A DNA stretch of 64,000 nucleotides from Neoconidiobolus thromboides FSU 785 (Eukaryota > Entomophthoromycota > Entomophthoromycetes > Entomophthorales > Neoconidiobolaceae). The DNA is taken from contig MU626266.1 of assembly GCA_025603075.1 (NCBI GenBank), forward strand, positions 151,325 through 215,324, written 5' to 3'. How positions within the stretch are numbered: position 1 is the stretch's first letter; each line of letters opens with the position of its first letter. The notes under the pieces were generated by a model that saw nothing but the letters and a program-made list of their open reading frames with translations, was not told the origin of the DNA and did no database searches. Positions 33,906 through 45,198 of this stretch are shown piece after piece. Made by a program: the position numbers and the translations under genes.

Positions 33906-36900
33906 TTCTCTAATTTAGTATTTAGTATTTAGCTTTCTTCAAGCATACTTATGATTTTTATTTTTTATATAATTTTTATAGATAATTTTAATATACATCT
34001 CAGAAGCCATTGACCTTTAAAATTTAAAGCAATTTATTGTTACAAAATATTCACATTTCTAATTATTTTAACTATTTTAGAAATAAAGCTGATTTTACAC
34101 CGATTTATAATTAAATAAAAAGTTGGTTATGAAATGCTGGGACGTGGTATATTTATTCAGGTATGGTTTATTCTGATATGTTTTCACTATAAGGTGAGAT
34201 GTTAACAGAGAAAGATGTGTGCTTTTTAAATTTACAAGAGGATTTATGTTCAATTTTGTTTCAGTAACTTGAACCATTATGTGATGTTTGATGTTTAATA
34301 ATAAAAAAACCTTAAAAATTCATATATAGACTCATATATTATAAATCACTTTAAATTCTTTTTATAAATGATACAATTTAAACACAATTAAAATTCTTTA
34401 CTGATCCCATTTTTAGCTTTTAATATATATGTTAAGTTAAAATTTCATGTAATATACGATATCATTATTTATTTCATGAACTAATTAGTGCCGTTTTTTA
34501 GACTTAAATATTAAACATTATGATTTATAAAACCAGTCTTTATATGCGACTATTATTTTTGTTCCAGTATTTACCAAATATAGTTCGGCTTATGCCTGAT
34601 TTAGAAAGCTTTCATCAGATAGTCTCCTTTTCTTCCCATTGTAAAGTCTTACCTCCTCTCTTCTCTTTTCCTATTTAACATATATTCCCGAAACAAAACA
34701 CTATTCGTTTCGGATAAGGATAAAAAACACTTTATGTTATATAAAAACGAACACAAATAAATGATACTAAAAAATAAAGTCCCAATTTATCTCAAATAAT
34801 AAAAATACTATACTTTATATACCAATTACTCTTTTGTTATCAAATTATAGCTAAAATTTTTAGCACCATATGGGTGAAATAATATTATACAGAAAATATA
34901 TATGAAAAAGGATAACTATTAAGCAATAATTTATTTGATCATTAAAGTGATTTCAGTATTTTGTTTAGCCTTGGTTTTACCACGCATTTCATATTTTTAT
35001 ATTGTTTCCTTAGTTTGCAGAAGATAGTCTCGAACTTAGTTCAATTTCTGGCATAGCATTACCTATAAAGCTATATTGATTCCAGAATAAATATCAAACT
35101 GCCTACTGGAACCTCTTCTTCAAGCTTTGACTTTAAATCTACTCTTCAACTTTTTATATGTCTTAATTAGTAGTAGTTGAAAAATAGGATCAAGGCAGAA
35201 GGGTATGAAATTGAATATTTTAGGCAATGCTGATCCTATGCAGGCCAAACATCTAAGTACTCATTGGATAACCTAGTGAAGCTGGTATGTATTCGTGTAA
35301 CAACACTAAAGTATATGTTAGGATCATAATAAATGAGCATAATGCTCTAAATGAAAGTCAAATTATCTATGTAAAAATTTACCAAAAGCTAAGTCCTTAA
35401 TCCCATTTTTGTTATACTTTTCATAGTCTTATTAGGTGTTTCTATTCTTCTAAAAAACATACTTTTCAATAATAACCATAATTTTGTCTAATTTGATCTC
35501 AACCAAAATTATGATAATTATCAAGTCATTATGATAATGGTATGAATAAGCTAAAATACCAGTAAATTGAAGGCTCTAGTACAACTTTTATTAGAGCTAG
35601 AAACATAATATCACCCATTTTCAACATACCCAAGTTTTCTAAGAACTACTTATGAAATTTAATAGACATTTAGATTATCTTAGTCATGTATTCTGATAAA
35701 ATTGTAGCAAAAGTAAACAATCTGTCAAAAGTATAATTTAGTATAATGTTTCTATCATTTCAATGTTGTTTTTTTTCTGTGGAATAGTTTGTTGTAACTT
35801 AATAGCAACACAACCATTAAAGAAGGGATGTAATGAAGAGGAAATGAAAGGTACAGTTTAATAAACAAACATATTATTGCACTTAGCGACTCGGTGTACC
35901 TTTTTATCTATAAACAAGTTATATGTAGCTATATATTACAGTATCATATGGCTTTTTGTAAACATAGTGAAACACAATTAATCAATTGCCACCAATGGAT
36001 ATATGAAAATTACAATTAATATATATGATATCAATCTGTCGAAAGCACTATATTAAAGCATATTATTGTCACTACAAGCAAAAACGCAAAGTAGACACGG
36101 ATTTTTGATATTACTGGGGAGTAATATGAGTAAATATATTCATATTCTGGATCTATACTCATATTTTAAAAGGCAGGTGTTAAAATTGTAAATAAATCAT
36201 ACATTTTTTAGCCCCATTTTTATTCTCCTGGCTTTGAGATTTTATATTCCTTATTCGTGCTTGTAGGTAGTTACAATACTTTATTACATAAATAAAATTT
36301 CGGTGAACTTTTATTGCTCCATTTCATATCGGCTCAAAATAACGTACTTATTTAGCTATTAAATACTTCATGACTATTGGAAAATAAATATTATATCACT
36401 ATAGTATTCAATTAAGTTTTAAATTTAATATTTACTGTGTTAAATTTCAAATAGAGGTAAAAAAATATCATGAAATTAACCAATTATTAAAGTTAGACTA
36501 AGTGTAAACTAAAGGTTTTTTAAAACCTTTTATAAAGTTCAATTTCCCGACTATTAGGCCTCAAATCTTCTTGGTCATCATAATATTTCTTTTTTGTATC
36601 ACGTACTTACTTTTTAGCCATTTAGTTACTTATAATCAAATGTACTTGAATTTCCAAATATTATTTTTGTATCGTTATATAGTGATGGACAGGTTAAGTC
36701 TATTTTTATTAACTTTATCGCTTTTTGCTTATATTTAAAAAATTTACAAAACGAAATTCTTTTGGTTGATATTAAATATATCTTAGCTTTATTTTTAAAA
36801 ATAATTGTCAATTGAAACTTGATTAAATTAATTAAAATACTTAAAGTTAATACGATATTGACTTGGGTGTGTCCAGAGTAAGAGCCAGGGACTAAATATC

Positions 36901-37279
36901 GATTTTTCAGAAACTCACTAGTGAAAAGTATGTTTCTTTATAGGTGCCGTTATACCACATCTTTACATAATATATTCTTTTTAAATACAAATAAAAGAAT
37001 AATAAGTTATTATATAGACTCACTTTTATTTGTTACTGTGTAAACACATTTGAAAACGGTTTTTTTTAAATGACTTACTATTTTAGATTTTTTTAAATAT
37101 AAGGGCTAACTAAATACCATATTACATCATATATAGTAATATAATATCACAAACATCATAAATCTTTTATAAAAAACAACTATATTTATTGAACTAATTT
37201 TTTTCAAAATAAAAAGCCTTAAAGGTTTCAAATATTTAAATTGGATTAGTTTAACAAATAGCTTGTCCTGATTTTGACC

Positions 37280-37481
37280 TTAACCACTTGAGTACCATGA
37301 CTGAGCTCTATTTGGGAAATTTTAATTAAAATTCAATTATGACAAACTCTGCTTGCATGGTTTGAATTAAATCAGCCCTTCAAATGTCAAAAAGTGTTGA
37401 TTTAATTGGCATAAAATAAATTTGATATCATAATTCACTTAAACATTAAAAATTTGAGAGGTCCGGTACTCAAAGGGTTAA
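37280..37481. mobile_element. piggyBac-like MITE with TTAA ends
   Basis: Left end TTAACCACTTGAGTACC, and the reverse complement of the right end reads TTAACCCTTTGAGTACC. These are 17-bp terminal repeats differing at two positions, both beginning with TTAA. TTAA target sites and CCCTTTG-type termini are the hallmark of piggyBac elements. The ~165 bp interior has no coding frame, so it is non-autonomous. Only one copy was found in this window. Confidence 0.75.
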
Positions 37482-38068
37482 GAATAAAAATACAAAATAA
37501 CACAACTTATAAAACTGATTTTATAATTTATACTTTAACTATCTGAATATTTACTAAACTTTATCGTCATATCAAAACTTATACTTTTATTTAATTTGTT
37601 TTTTATTATATTTGTTATTATTTTATAGTTTATCAATAGACATTTTATGCTTGTGAATTTTATATAATACGTTAACAACATGACATTTTTATAAATTTAG
37701 ATTTATCTTAGCTGTATAAATTAACGCTTTTTGATTTATAACTGATTAAGTTAAAACTGTTTCTAGCTTTAATTACATTAAATAGCTTTTATATTTTTTC
37801 TACAATATTTTAGTACATAACCACTCTATCAGCTTTATTTAAAATTATAATATTGTAGATAATAACTATTTTTATTTACAAAAAAAGGCACTTTATTATA
37901 TAACTAAATCTCAACTTTATTTATGTTTTTAGCTTTTTAATGTAAGATATTTTTGATTTTCTTTAGCTAGATTAGATAATATTAGAATATAAATATTTTA
38001 CTTATCTGTTTTAATGATTATTGCTAATATAGCTTTGTATCTTATTAAATAATTTTTTCAATATTTCA

Positions 38069-38172
38069 TATGGGGTGTATTTTTGTGTCTAACAATTTTA
38101 CTAACAATTTCTCTACTTAAATAGCGCTTGGAAGGTGGAAAAAGTAATGAAGCCAAAAAAGACATCCCCATA
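38069..38172 (+). mobile_element. TATGGGG-family MITE copy
   Basis: TATGGGGTGTATTTTTG left end, AAATAGCGCTTGGAAGG core, ACATCCCCATA right end. Confidence 0.85.
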
Positions 38173-38320
38173 TATTTTTTTGATAAACTATTATAAGCTT
38201 TTTTTTAATTCTTAGCTTTTATAATTAGTATAAAATAACTAAACTTTAATATATGTTCAAAAAATTAACTTAAATAACTTTTTATTTTTTTACTTAGTAT
38301 TGCTTATATTTCTAACTTAA

Positions 38321-38422
38321 TATAGGAGTGTTTTCTTCGATTTCATTACTTTTCCATTTTTTGAGCGCTATTTGAGCAAAAATTGTTATTAAAATTCTTA
38401 AACACAAAAATACATCCTCATA
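38321..38422 (-). mobile_element. TATGGGG-family MITE copy (reverse)
   Basis: TATAGGAGTGT left end, GAGCGCTATTTGAGC core, ACATCCTCATA right end. Confidence 0.8.
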
Positions 38423-38520
38423 TTATAAATATTTATAAAATTAGTTATAAAAAGTTTTAATAATAATTAAAGATTTAAGTTTTACTATATTAAAAATCTA
38501 AATTTATATAATTTTTTTTA

Positions 38521-38622
38521 GTATAAAGTGATACATTTTTTATTCAAGAATTTTACTAGTAGATTTTTCACTCAAATAATATTCAAAAAATAAAAATTTA
38601 TACTAAAACACTACTTAATATA
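38521..38622 (+). mobile_element. Strongly degraded TATGGGG-family MITE copy
   Basis: TAAAGTGATACATTTTTTATTCAAGAATTTTACTAG at the left is recognisable. The core CTCAAATAATATTCAAAAAAT and the end are heavily changed. Confidence 0.45.
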
Positions 38623-38789
38623 ATGGAAAAAATTAAAAAATATTTTACAATAAAGAGCTAAAAATGTATGTAGTATTTAAAATTTAGGTATGTATTATTT
38701 TATTATATTTTTAAATAAAGATAGTTTATATAGCATTATAATTTTAGATAAAGCTGATAATTAATAAGCTTTAATTTATAAGCATAAAA

Positions 38790-38893
38790 TATGGGAGTGT
38801 TTTTTTTGACTTCATTATTTTTTCCATTTTTTAAGCACTATTTGAGTGGAAAGGTTGTTAGTAAAATTCTTAACACAAAAAAACACCCTCATA
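38790..38893 (-). mobile_element. TATGGGG-family MITE copy (reverse)
   Basis: TATGGGAGTGT left end, AAGCACTATTTGAGTGG core, ACACCCTCATA right end. Confidence 0.85.
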
Positions 38894-39852
38894 TAATAAA
38901 AAGTAGGTTATGCAAAATATTCATTGAAAAACTATAGAAAGTAATACAAAAAAACATAATTGAAGTAAATTGAGCATTTTAGAATGTCCAAATTTTATAT
39001 ATCATTTAAAAACTATACATTAATTTAATCTTTAAAATATTCATATTGATTAAATAGCTTTATAAAATTACAAAATATGTAATTTTTTGAATTCTTAATA
39101 TAATTAATAATCTATTTTAATTTTAAGCTTAAAAAAAAGGTATCCACACTTAAAAGTATATTATTAAAATAACATGTAAATAAAAAATACTATAGCAATT
39201 AGTCAATATTTAAATTCGTAGTTAATAATTAAATTCATAATTATTTTACTTTAGTTTTCTTAGAAAAATTAAATTTCCAACATTATTTATTTTATGCTTT
39301 TGTGAAAACTAGTACTCAGTAGTTAGAATCAAAAGCAGTTCTTGCTTGATCAATTAGCCATAAACCGAAATGCTTTAGTTTATTTAACTAAGATAGACCT
39401 AAATTATGAAGAATAGCACGTAATAGGTTACGAACTATGTAAGACAAATAGAATAGACAATACTACTGTAAAATCTACGTAAAATACTATTAAGAAAATC
39501 TAGTGGATTTATTAAAGATATAATATCAGGGAATAGTTCAGTCAGAAAGCCTCAAGTTACTATGTTCCAAAATTTCTTTTATACTCTAAGAAGTATGGAT
39601 ATCAAAACGAGAGAATAATATTCCAAAGAATGAAGTTGGAAATTCTTGAAGCAAATCAAAATGGGGAATTCTCAATTGATTGGTATGTTATAATCAATTA
39701 TAGAGCTGACAAAGCGATATTTCGCAGTATTCATAATCTATGATATTATCTAAAAATTTAGAAAAGCAACATCGTTTTAATAAATTTAAATACCTACTTA
39801 GCCTTTAATTAATCCTTTTACTTATTTAAATAAAAGTTGCAAAATTTATATA

Positions 39853-39956
39853 AATGGGGACGTATTCTTTTGTTTAAGAATTTTACTAGCAATCTTTCCA
39901 CTCAAGTAGGATTTAAAAAATAGAAAAAGTAATGAAATCAAAAACATCACTATGTA
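39853..39956 (+). mobile_element. TATGGGG-family MITE copy
   Basis: AATGGGGACGT left end, CAAGTAGGATTTAAAAAATAG core, ACATCACTATGTA right end. Confidence 0.7.
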
Positions 39957-40296
39957 TTATTTCATTTATCGTAAAATTTTTCAAAAAAAGTTAAAAAACA
40001 TTTATGTATAATATTATTAAGTTTAATCACTACTACTTAATGATATGATTTAATAATAAAATCAAATAGTTGTTTATTCATAATTTATATTTTCAACATA
40101 ACAAAACAAAACTATAATAGTGAGCTTTTATTTACGTTAACCTATTATCTAATTAATATTAGGTAAAAGTTAAATTTAACAATATGCATATACTTTCTGA
40201 GCTATATTGGCATAAAACGAGTTTTAAATTTTATGTAATATATCAATTGACATAAAAATAATATAATACAAGGATTTATTGCATAATTGAGAGTCA

Positions 40297-40854
40297 CTAC
40301 CTCGCTGGATAATAAAATGGGTTCATATTGCTATGAGGGATATGAGCTAGTAACGGAGAAGCACTTAAAGCTACATTATCTTTATTATTGGTTCTTTCTT
40401 TAGCACAAAGCCTAGCCAAACTATATCTATTTTGCTTAATAAATGTCTCATTATCTTTTATAATTTTCGAAGAGTGTCTATAATACTAGAGTAAAATGAG
40501 CAAAATACTAACCACATAAATATAAATAACTTATATAGAGTTGATGAACTAAAAGAATAACAATAATGAGAGATGCCATAATGATATACACCAATAAATA
40601 CGTTTTGGTGAAAAAGTGCATAACTACACCTATGCTATAAATAGAACTGCCAATAAAACCACAAGTCGATGTTTATAAGCGTTTTTTATAACTTGAAATA
40701 AATAAGCTTTATTTCCATCACTTCCAAATAACATTATCTCTGGAATAACTTGATTAAAAATGAAACTTAAAAAGCAATGAGATCTAAGGATAATATGCTT
40801 AACATGGCCTGCTTATGTTATTAATTTTATATTACTTGCTACAGGTTTATACAT
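40297..40854 (-). pseudogene. Two-TM family T, copy D (broken)
   Basis: Reverse-strand relative of the intact gene at 62088-62670. It begins MYKPVASNIKLIT, then shows IPEIMLFGSDGNKAYLFQVI and the hydrophobic pair RLVVLLAVLFIA / KTYLLVYIIMASLIIVILLV. A second exon follows (KIIKDNETFIKQNRYSLARL, ending NMNPFYYPAR and TAG at 40297-40299). Lesions: TAA at codon 14; one base lost between FIA and IGV; and the exon 1 donor, GTAAGC in the intact copy, is ATAAGT here. The acceptor TCTAG and phase match the intact gene. Unrecognised function; likely a dead copy. Confidence 0.7.
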
Positions 40855-42189
40855 ACTTGATTGCTATATAAGATGATGTTTTATCATAATACTTCGTTCT
40901 TATTTTTTCTTAACTTTACATTATTTATATTCATTATTTTATAAATCGAAGTTTCATTCTTGATGAGGAATGAAATTTCAAAAGACTATTTTATTGATTT
41001 ATTAGTTTAATAAGATTTGTTTGTTATTAAATCCCTAAAGAACTTTAATGTCTTTTATCAATAATGTTATTTGATAAGTTAATTTATTTGCGTTTTATTT
41101 CAGATGCAATTAAAAGTTTCTCAAACTCCTAAACCACCAGTCTAAAACTGTGATTTTAAAATATTTTTATGAAGTGTTAAAGCACAAATAAGATATATCA
41201 ATTTATCTTTATTAAAAACTCAATGGTGTAACAGTATTTTTAATAAATTGTTATACAAAACACGTCATGAGTCTATTAAAAAGTAAATACAAATTAGGAT
41301 TTATTGAAGTTTATAATTATTTTATTAGTATTACTGCTATCATTGACTAATTATGGTCGATTACAAATGTAATAGTTCTTTTAAAAAAATATTTGATTCA
41401 AGGTTTAGTTGAATCTTTACATAATACGTTTAGATGAAACACTGAAGTTGAAAATTAATTATTAATACTTTTATTTAATATATACTACTATTATTATTGA
41501 ATTTAAATACCAAGATTTAAATAAAACATGGACTGAATTCGCTTTTTCAATTAATAAAGTTTGATATAGAGTATGTATAAAACAAAAATTTAGTATTTAA
41601 ATGAGGAAATATTAAAAAAGTGATATAGGACAACACAATATATATTACAACTATAATTTGAGGATGCTGTTATCTTTAAAAATATTTTGTGTTATATTGT
41701 ATTTCTATTGTATTCTTATTGTATTCTTATTGTATTTTTATTGTATTCCTATTGTATTCCTATTGTAGTTTTATTATGGCTATAGTGATATATATCAATA
41801 TGATCTTTTAGATAAAAATGTATTATTCCTTTAGTTTTGTATTTAATGCTTTTTAAACATTCTTATTTTTATAAATAACTTTAAAATATTTTCAATTTAA
41901 CTATTAGACAATACTAACGATATAGTAAACCAAATTCTTATGAGAAGGAGGTATATGATAAACGTTACAAAAGAAGTCAGTAAAAGTAATTGTGTTTTTC
42001 TTTATATTATATGTAATCGTATACAACTATGCGAATAGCTTGTATTTATTGATTTGACAATATTCAGCTTACAATACTATATTTTTAATGTAAAATACCC
42101 AAGCAGTTAAAAAATCAAAATCGGTTTTTGATTGGATCTCATTTTACATAAAAATCGAAAAAAGCTTATGACGTATCTCATTTTAAACC
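40855..42189. other. Intergenic between family T copy D and NAS6
   Basis: AT-rich with no supported gene or MITE; contains the 11-bp tandem repeat at 41695-41768. Confidence 0.5.
41695..41768 (+). repeat. 11-bp tandem repeat (TATTGTATTCT)
   Basis: About six to seven head-to-tail units of TATTGTATTYY with single-base variants, in noncoding sequence about 420 bp upstream of the NAS6 start. Confidence 0.8.
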
Positions 42190-43113
42190 ATGGAAAAGAA
42201 AAATTATTCAATGCTAGCTATGGAGGGGGATATATCCCAACTAAGCGAAGCAATACATAATAATCCCGATTTAGTAAATGAATTAGATGGAGATGGAAGA
42301 ACTTTAATATTTTGGGCCGGTAAATTTTAAAAATTGTAATTGAAATAGAGATTCATTCTTTTTTAGCTTCAGGGAAACAGTTTGATACAGTACAGTATCT
42401 ATTATCTAAAGGTGCAAGGATTAATTTCGCTGACGAGGTAAATTTTATCAGAATGATACTAATCAGATAATTAATTAAAATAAGGATGGTTGGACTGTTT
42501 TACATATAGCAGGTAAAAATATTATAAATTTTTGATTTAAATGATTTTAATTTAAGTCATCTAGCTTCAACTGGAGACTTAAATACAGCCAAACAGATTT
42601 TGAGCATTGATTCAAGTCTCGTTAATATTGCTAATGAAAAAAAGCAAACCCCATTGTAAATAATATCAAGTAATTATTTTACAACTTTTAATTTAAATCA
42701 AGGTTTTATTGCGTATCAAAAAATCATCTTGAACTAGGTGATTTACTCTTAAATGAGGGTGCCGAAGTCAACCAGATAGATTCACAAGGTCGTACCCCTA
42801 TGTAAGTGGACACAAATGAGTTTATATCAATCGTCTTATTTAACATGAATTTTTTAGTTTCAGAGCAGTTAGTCAAGGTCATATGAAATACGCGCAGCTA
42901 TTGAAGCAACATGGAGCCAAGTTAAAGATCTTTGATGCTAATGGTAGCTCTTTGTTACATGTGGCATGTGAGGAAGGTCATGAAGAATTAGCCAAATGGT
43001 TGTTGGATAGAGACCTTGATGCAGATAGACTTAATAAGGATAGTTTATCACCTTTGGATCTTGCATCTCCAGAATTGAAGAAAAAATTGGAAAAGTATAT
43101 CGAACAGCTTTAA
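42190..43113 (+). CDS. NAS6: Proteasome assembly chaperone Nas6 / gankyrin (PSMD10)
   Basis: Spliced as 42190-42319, 42367-42437, 42485-42512, 42565-42655, 42703-42801, 42858-43113; phases close to give 224 residues, matching yeast Nas6 (228) and human gankyrin (226). It consists entirely of ankyrin repeats. Recognisable units: DGDGRTLIFWAASGKQFDTV; DEDGWTVLHIAASTGDLNTA; KKQTPLFYCVSKNHLELGDL; QGRTPMFRAVSQGHMKYAQL; GSSLLHVACEEGHEELAKWL; and a C-terminal SLSPLDLA. The 'DGWTVLHIAAS-G' second repeat is very like gankyrin's. The protein binds the C-terminal domain of the Rpt3 ATPase while the 19S regulatory particle assembles. Many ankyrin proteins share these repeats; length and repeat count are the reason for choosing Nas6. 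Confidence 0.8.
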
Positions 43114-45198
43114 TTATAGTATAAAATTGAGACTTATCTGACTTATTTATAATTCGTGTTTATATTTGAGCTTTATTATATTAGAACAGCTCAATTAGAT
43201 TATTTGATTTTTAAATATTAATTATTATTAGATTTTTTACATGACGTAATTTACAATTAAGTTTCATCTTTATAAGTTGGTTTTAATATTATGTAAAGCT
43301 TAAATATCTTTGTCAAGTTGCTTGATAGGTCATAATGAGTTTTTAATTTTGACTTTAATATGAGATAGGCTAGTAAAAGTAGCTATTTAATACTCTATTT
43401 CTACATAAGTTAGTGAAAGTTAATTTATTGACAAGAACTACATTTTTCCTTTTTTCTTTTTATTCCAGTGACCATTCCACATTCATAAGATATAATTCAA
43501 TTAAGACTATGATTAATACTTTCCTAAATTAGGATGTTTTCGAATTTAGTTCAACTATCCGAAATTATAAAGAGTATTTTAGAATAAAAATAGAAAATTG
43601 ATATCCAAGTATTTAAAAAACTACAATGTCTTGTGAGGGATGATATTTATAATTAAGGTAATAATATACAAGAATGTTTCTTGCTGGTTGCCTTATTATT
43701 TTTTAAATTTAGAAGTTAATTAACCACTGGAGTTGTTTAAGTTCAAACATGTACTGACAAATGATAAAATTTATAATCAGTTATTTGGTCTATTATACTG
43801 ATTTGAAGCTTTTTAGCTAGTTTTTTTTATTCAAATAAACAGCTAGCCAGCTCATATTCAGCCTTAAGCAGTTGGGTTAGTTAATCTCTAAATTTTAAAA
43901 AAATAGCAAAAAAAGGACAATTGATAAAAAAATCACCATGTTACAAAGGCATAAATTTCATAAATCATTTACTAATTCATCAATATAGAAGTTATAAAGT
44001 TAATTTACAAGCAAAATCAAAAGTACAAATGTTAATCAAATTTTAATTCACAATTTAACAGAGGCTTTAAAATTTGCCAAATTTAGACTATAGGATAACT
44101 CAAAAATAATCGAAGATTAGTTGATAAGGTATCAAATTTTCCGTAAGTTTTAGATCAAAAACTTCAAAATGCTTTCTAGTAGCTTCTTTAAACTTTAAGG
44201 TTATTTTAAAATACATTTACAATAATATAGTTCGCCTTCAAATGTAACATTGTGTGTATAACATAACACAAGATCTAACAAACTAATCTAATTCAAATTT
44301 TGCGGGGGATGACAGTACCTGAATAAAAGAAAATGGGGAATTGGGTTAAAGATAAACAAAGAATAGCACAATGTAAAACCAAAGAATATATATATAATAA
44401 CTTTGATTGGTAATATATAAATACAAGCCAATGAATTAAAATATTTATATGTTTCAATTTTATAAATCTTCTAACACTACACCTTTTGGAAAAATGCAGA
44501 AAACTCAATGGTTTGTAAATTATAAGTAAAAAAGCTAAACAAATACTACATATTTCTAGTGTTTTGTTTAGTTTTTAAATTTTTTGCTTGCAAGCTCTAA
44601 ATCATCGAAGTTTTACATATTTTGCCAAAGGTATATTATATGTTGCACAAGAGTAGAATTGAAACGATCTATAAATTTTATGGGAATAAAATTTTAGCAA
44701 AAATAAAGTCCCTTTTTTAGCACCAATTATTCTCCTTCAAAAAAGAATTTCATTAACAAATAAACCAATGAATCCCAAATCAAAATTTTATTCCTCGGTT
44801 TTAACTGGTTGAAAATATACAAAAGTGACTTGCATTAGAAGAGAGGTGAAGTATATAAAGCAAGTATCTTCCAGTTTATGGAAGAAATCTTTGTCGAATT
44901 TAAGCTACTGCTGTTCTTCAATACATAGATCTTTTATAAATATTATCCAAGTTACCTTATCCTATTGTGACTATTATCTTATTACCCTCCATTTATTATA
45001 AACGAATAGATCAGGTAATCTACTACTTTATTCAATAGTATTTAAAGATAAGAAGCTAACTATTATTAGCTTAGACAAAGCAGTTAGTATAAATCAATAT
45101 AAAACCAAGAAACTTAAAAAATTACTCTATCATTTACCTATAAAAAAGTAAGCTTATTTTACTTCTATATGAAGCCTTACTTAAATAATATGTAGATT
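43114..45198. other. Intergenic between NAS6 and CAD
   Basis: 2.1 kb with no MITE copy, coding frame or RNA gene that I can support. A 71-codon minus frame at 44293-44508 lacks coding character. The final ~300 bp are the probable promoter/leader region of the CAD gene. Confidence 0.5.

Larger units (their letters stand above)
32504..40296. other. Long gene-poor interval with MITEs and a piggyBac-like element
   Basis: 7.8 kb without a supported intact gene. It contains TATGGGG-family MITEs at 33450, 33806, 38069, 38321, 38521, 38790 and 39853 and a different MITE at 37280-37481. A 64-codon coding-like plus frame at about 39560-39752 (YGYQNERIIFQRMKLEILEA, continuing to SIHNL) has no start or family and may be a relic. 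34-37 kb shows nothing supportable. Confidence 0.5.

Noticed and set aside
44293-44508. 71-codon minus frame
   Set aside because: No start context, no homology signal and mixed hydrophobic composition; probably chance.
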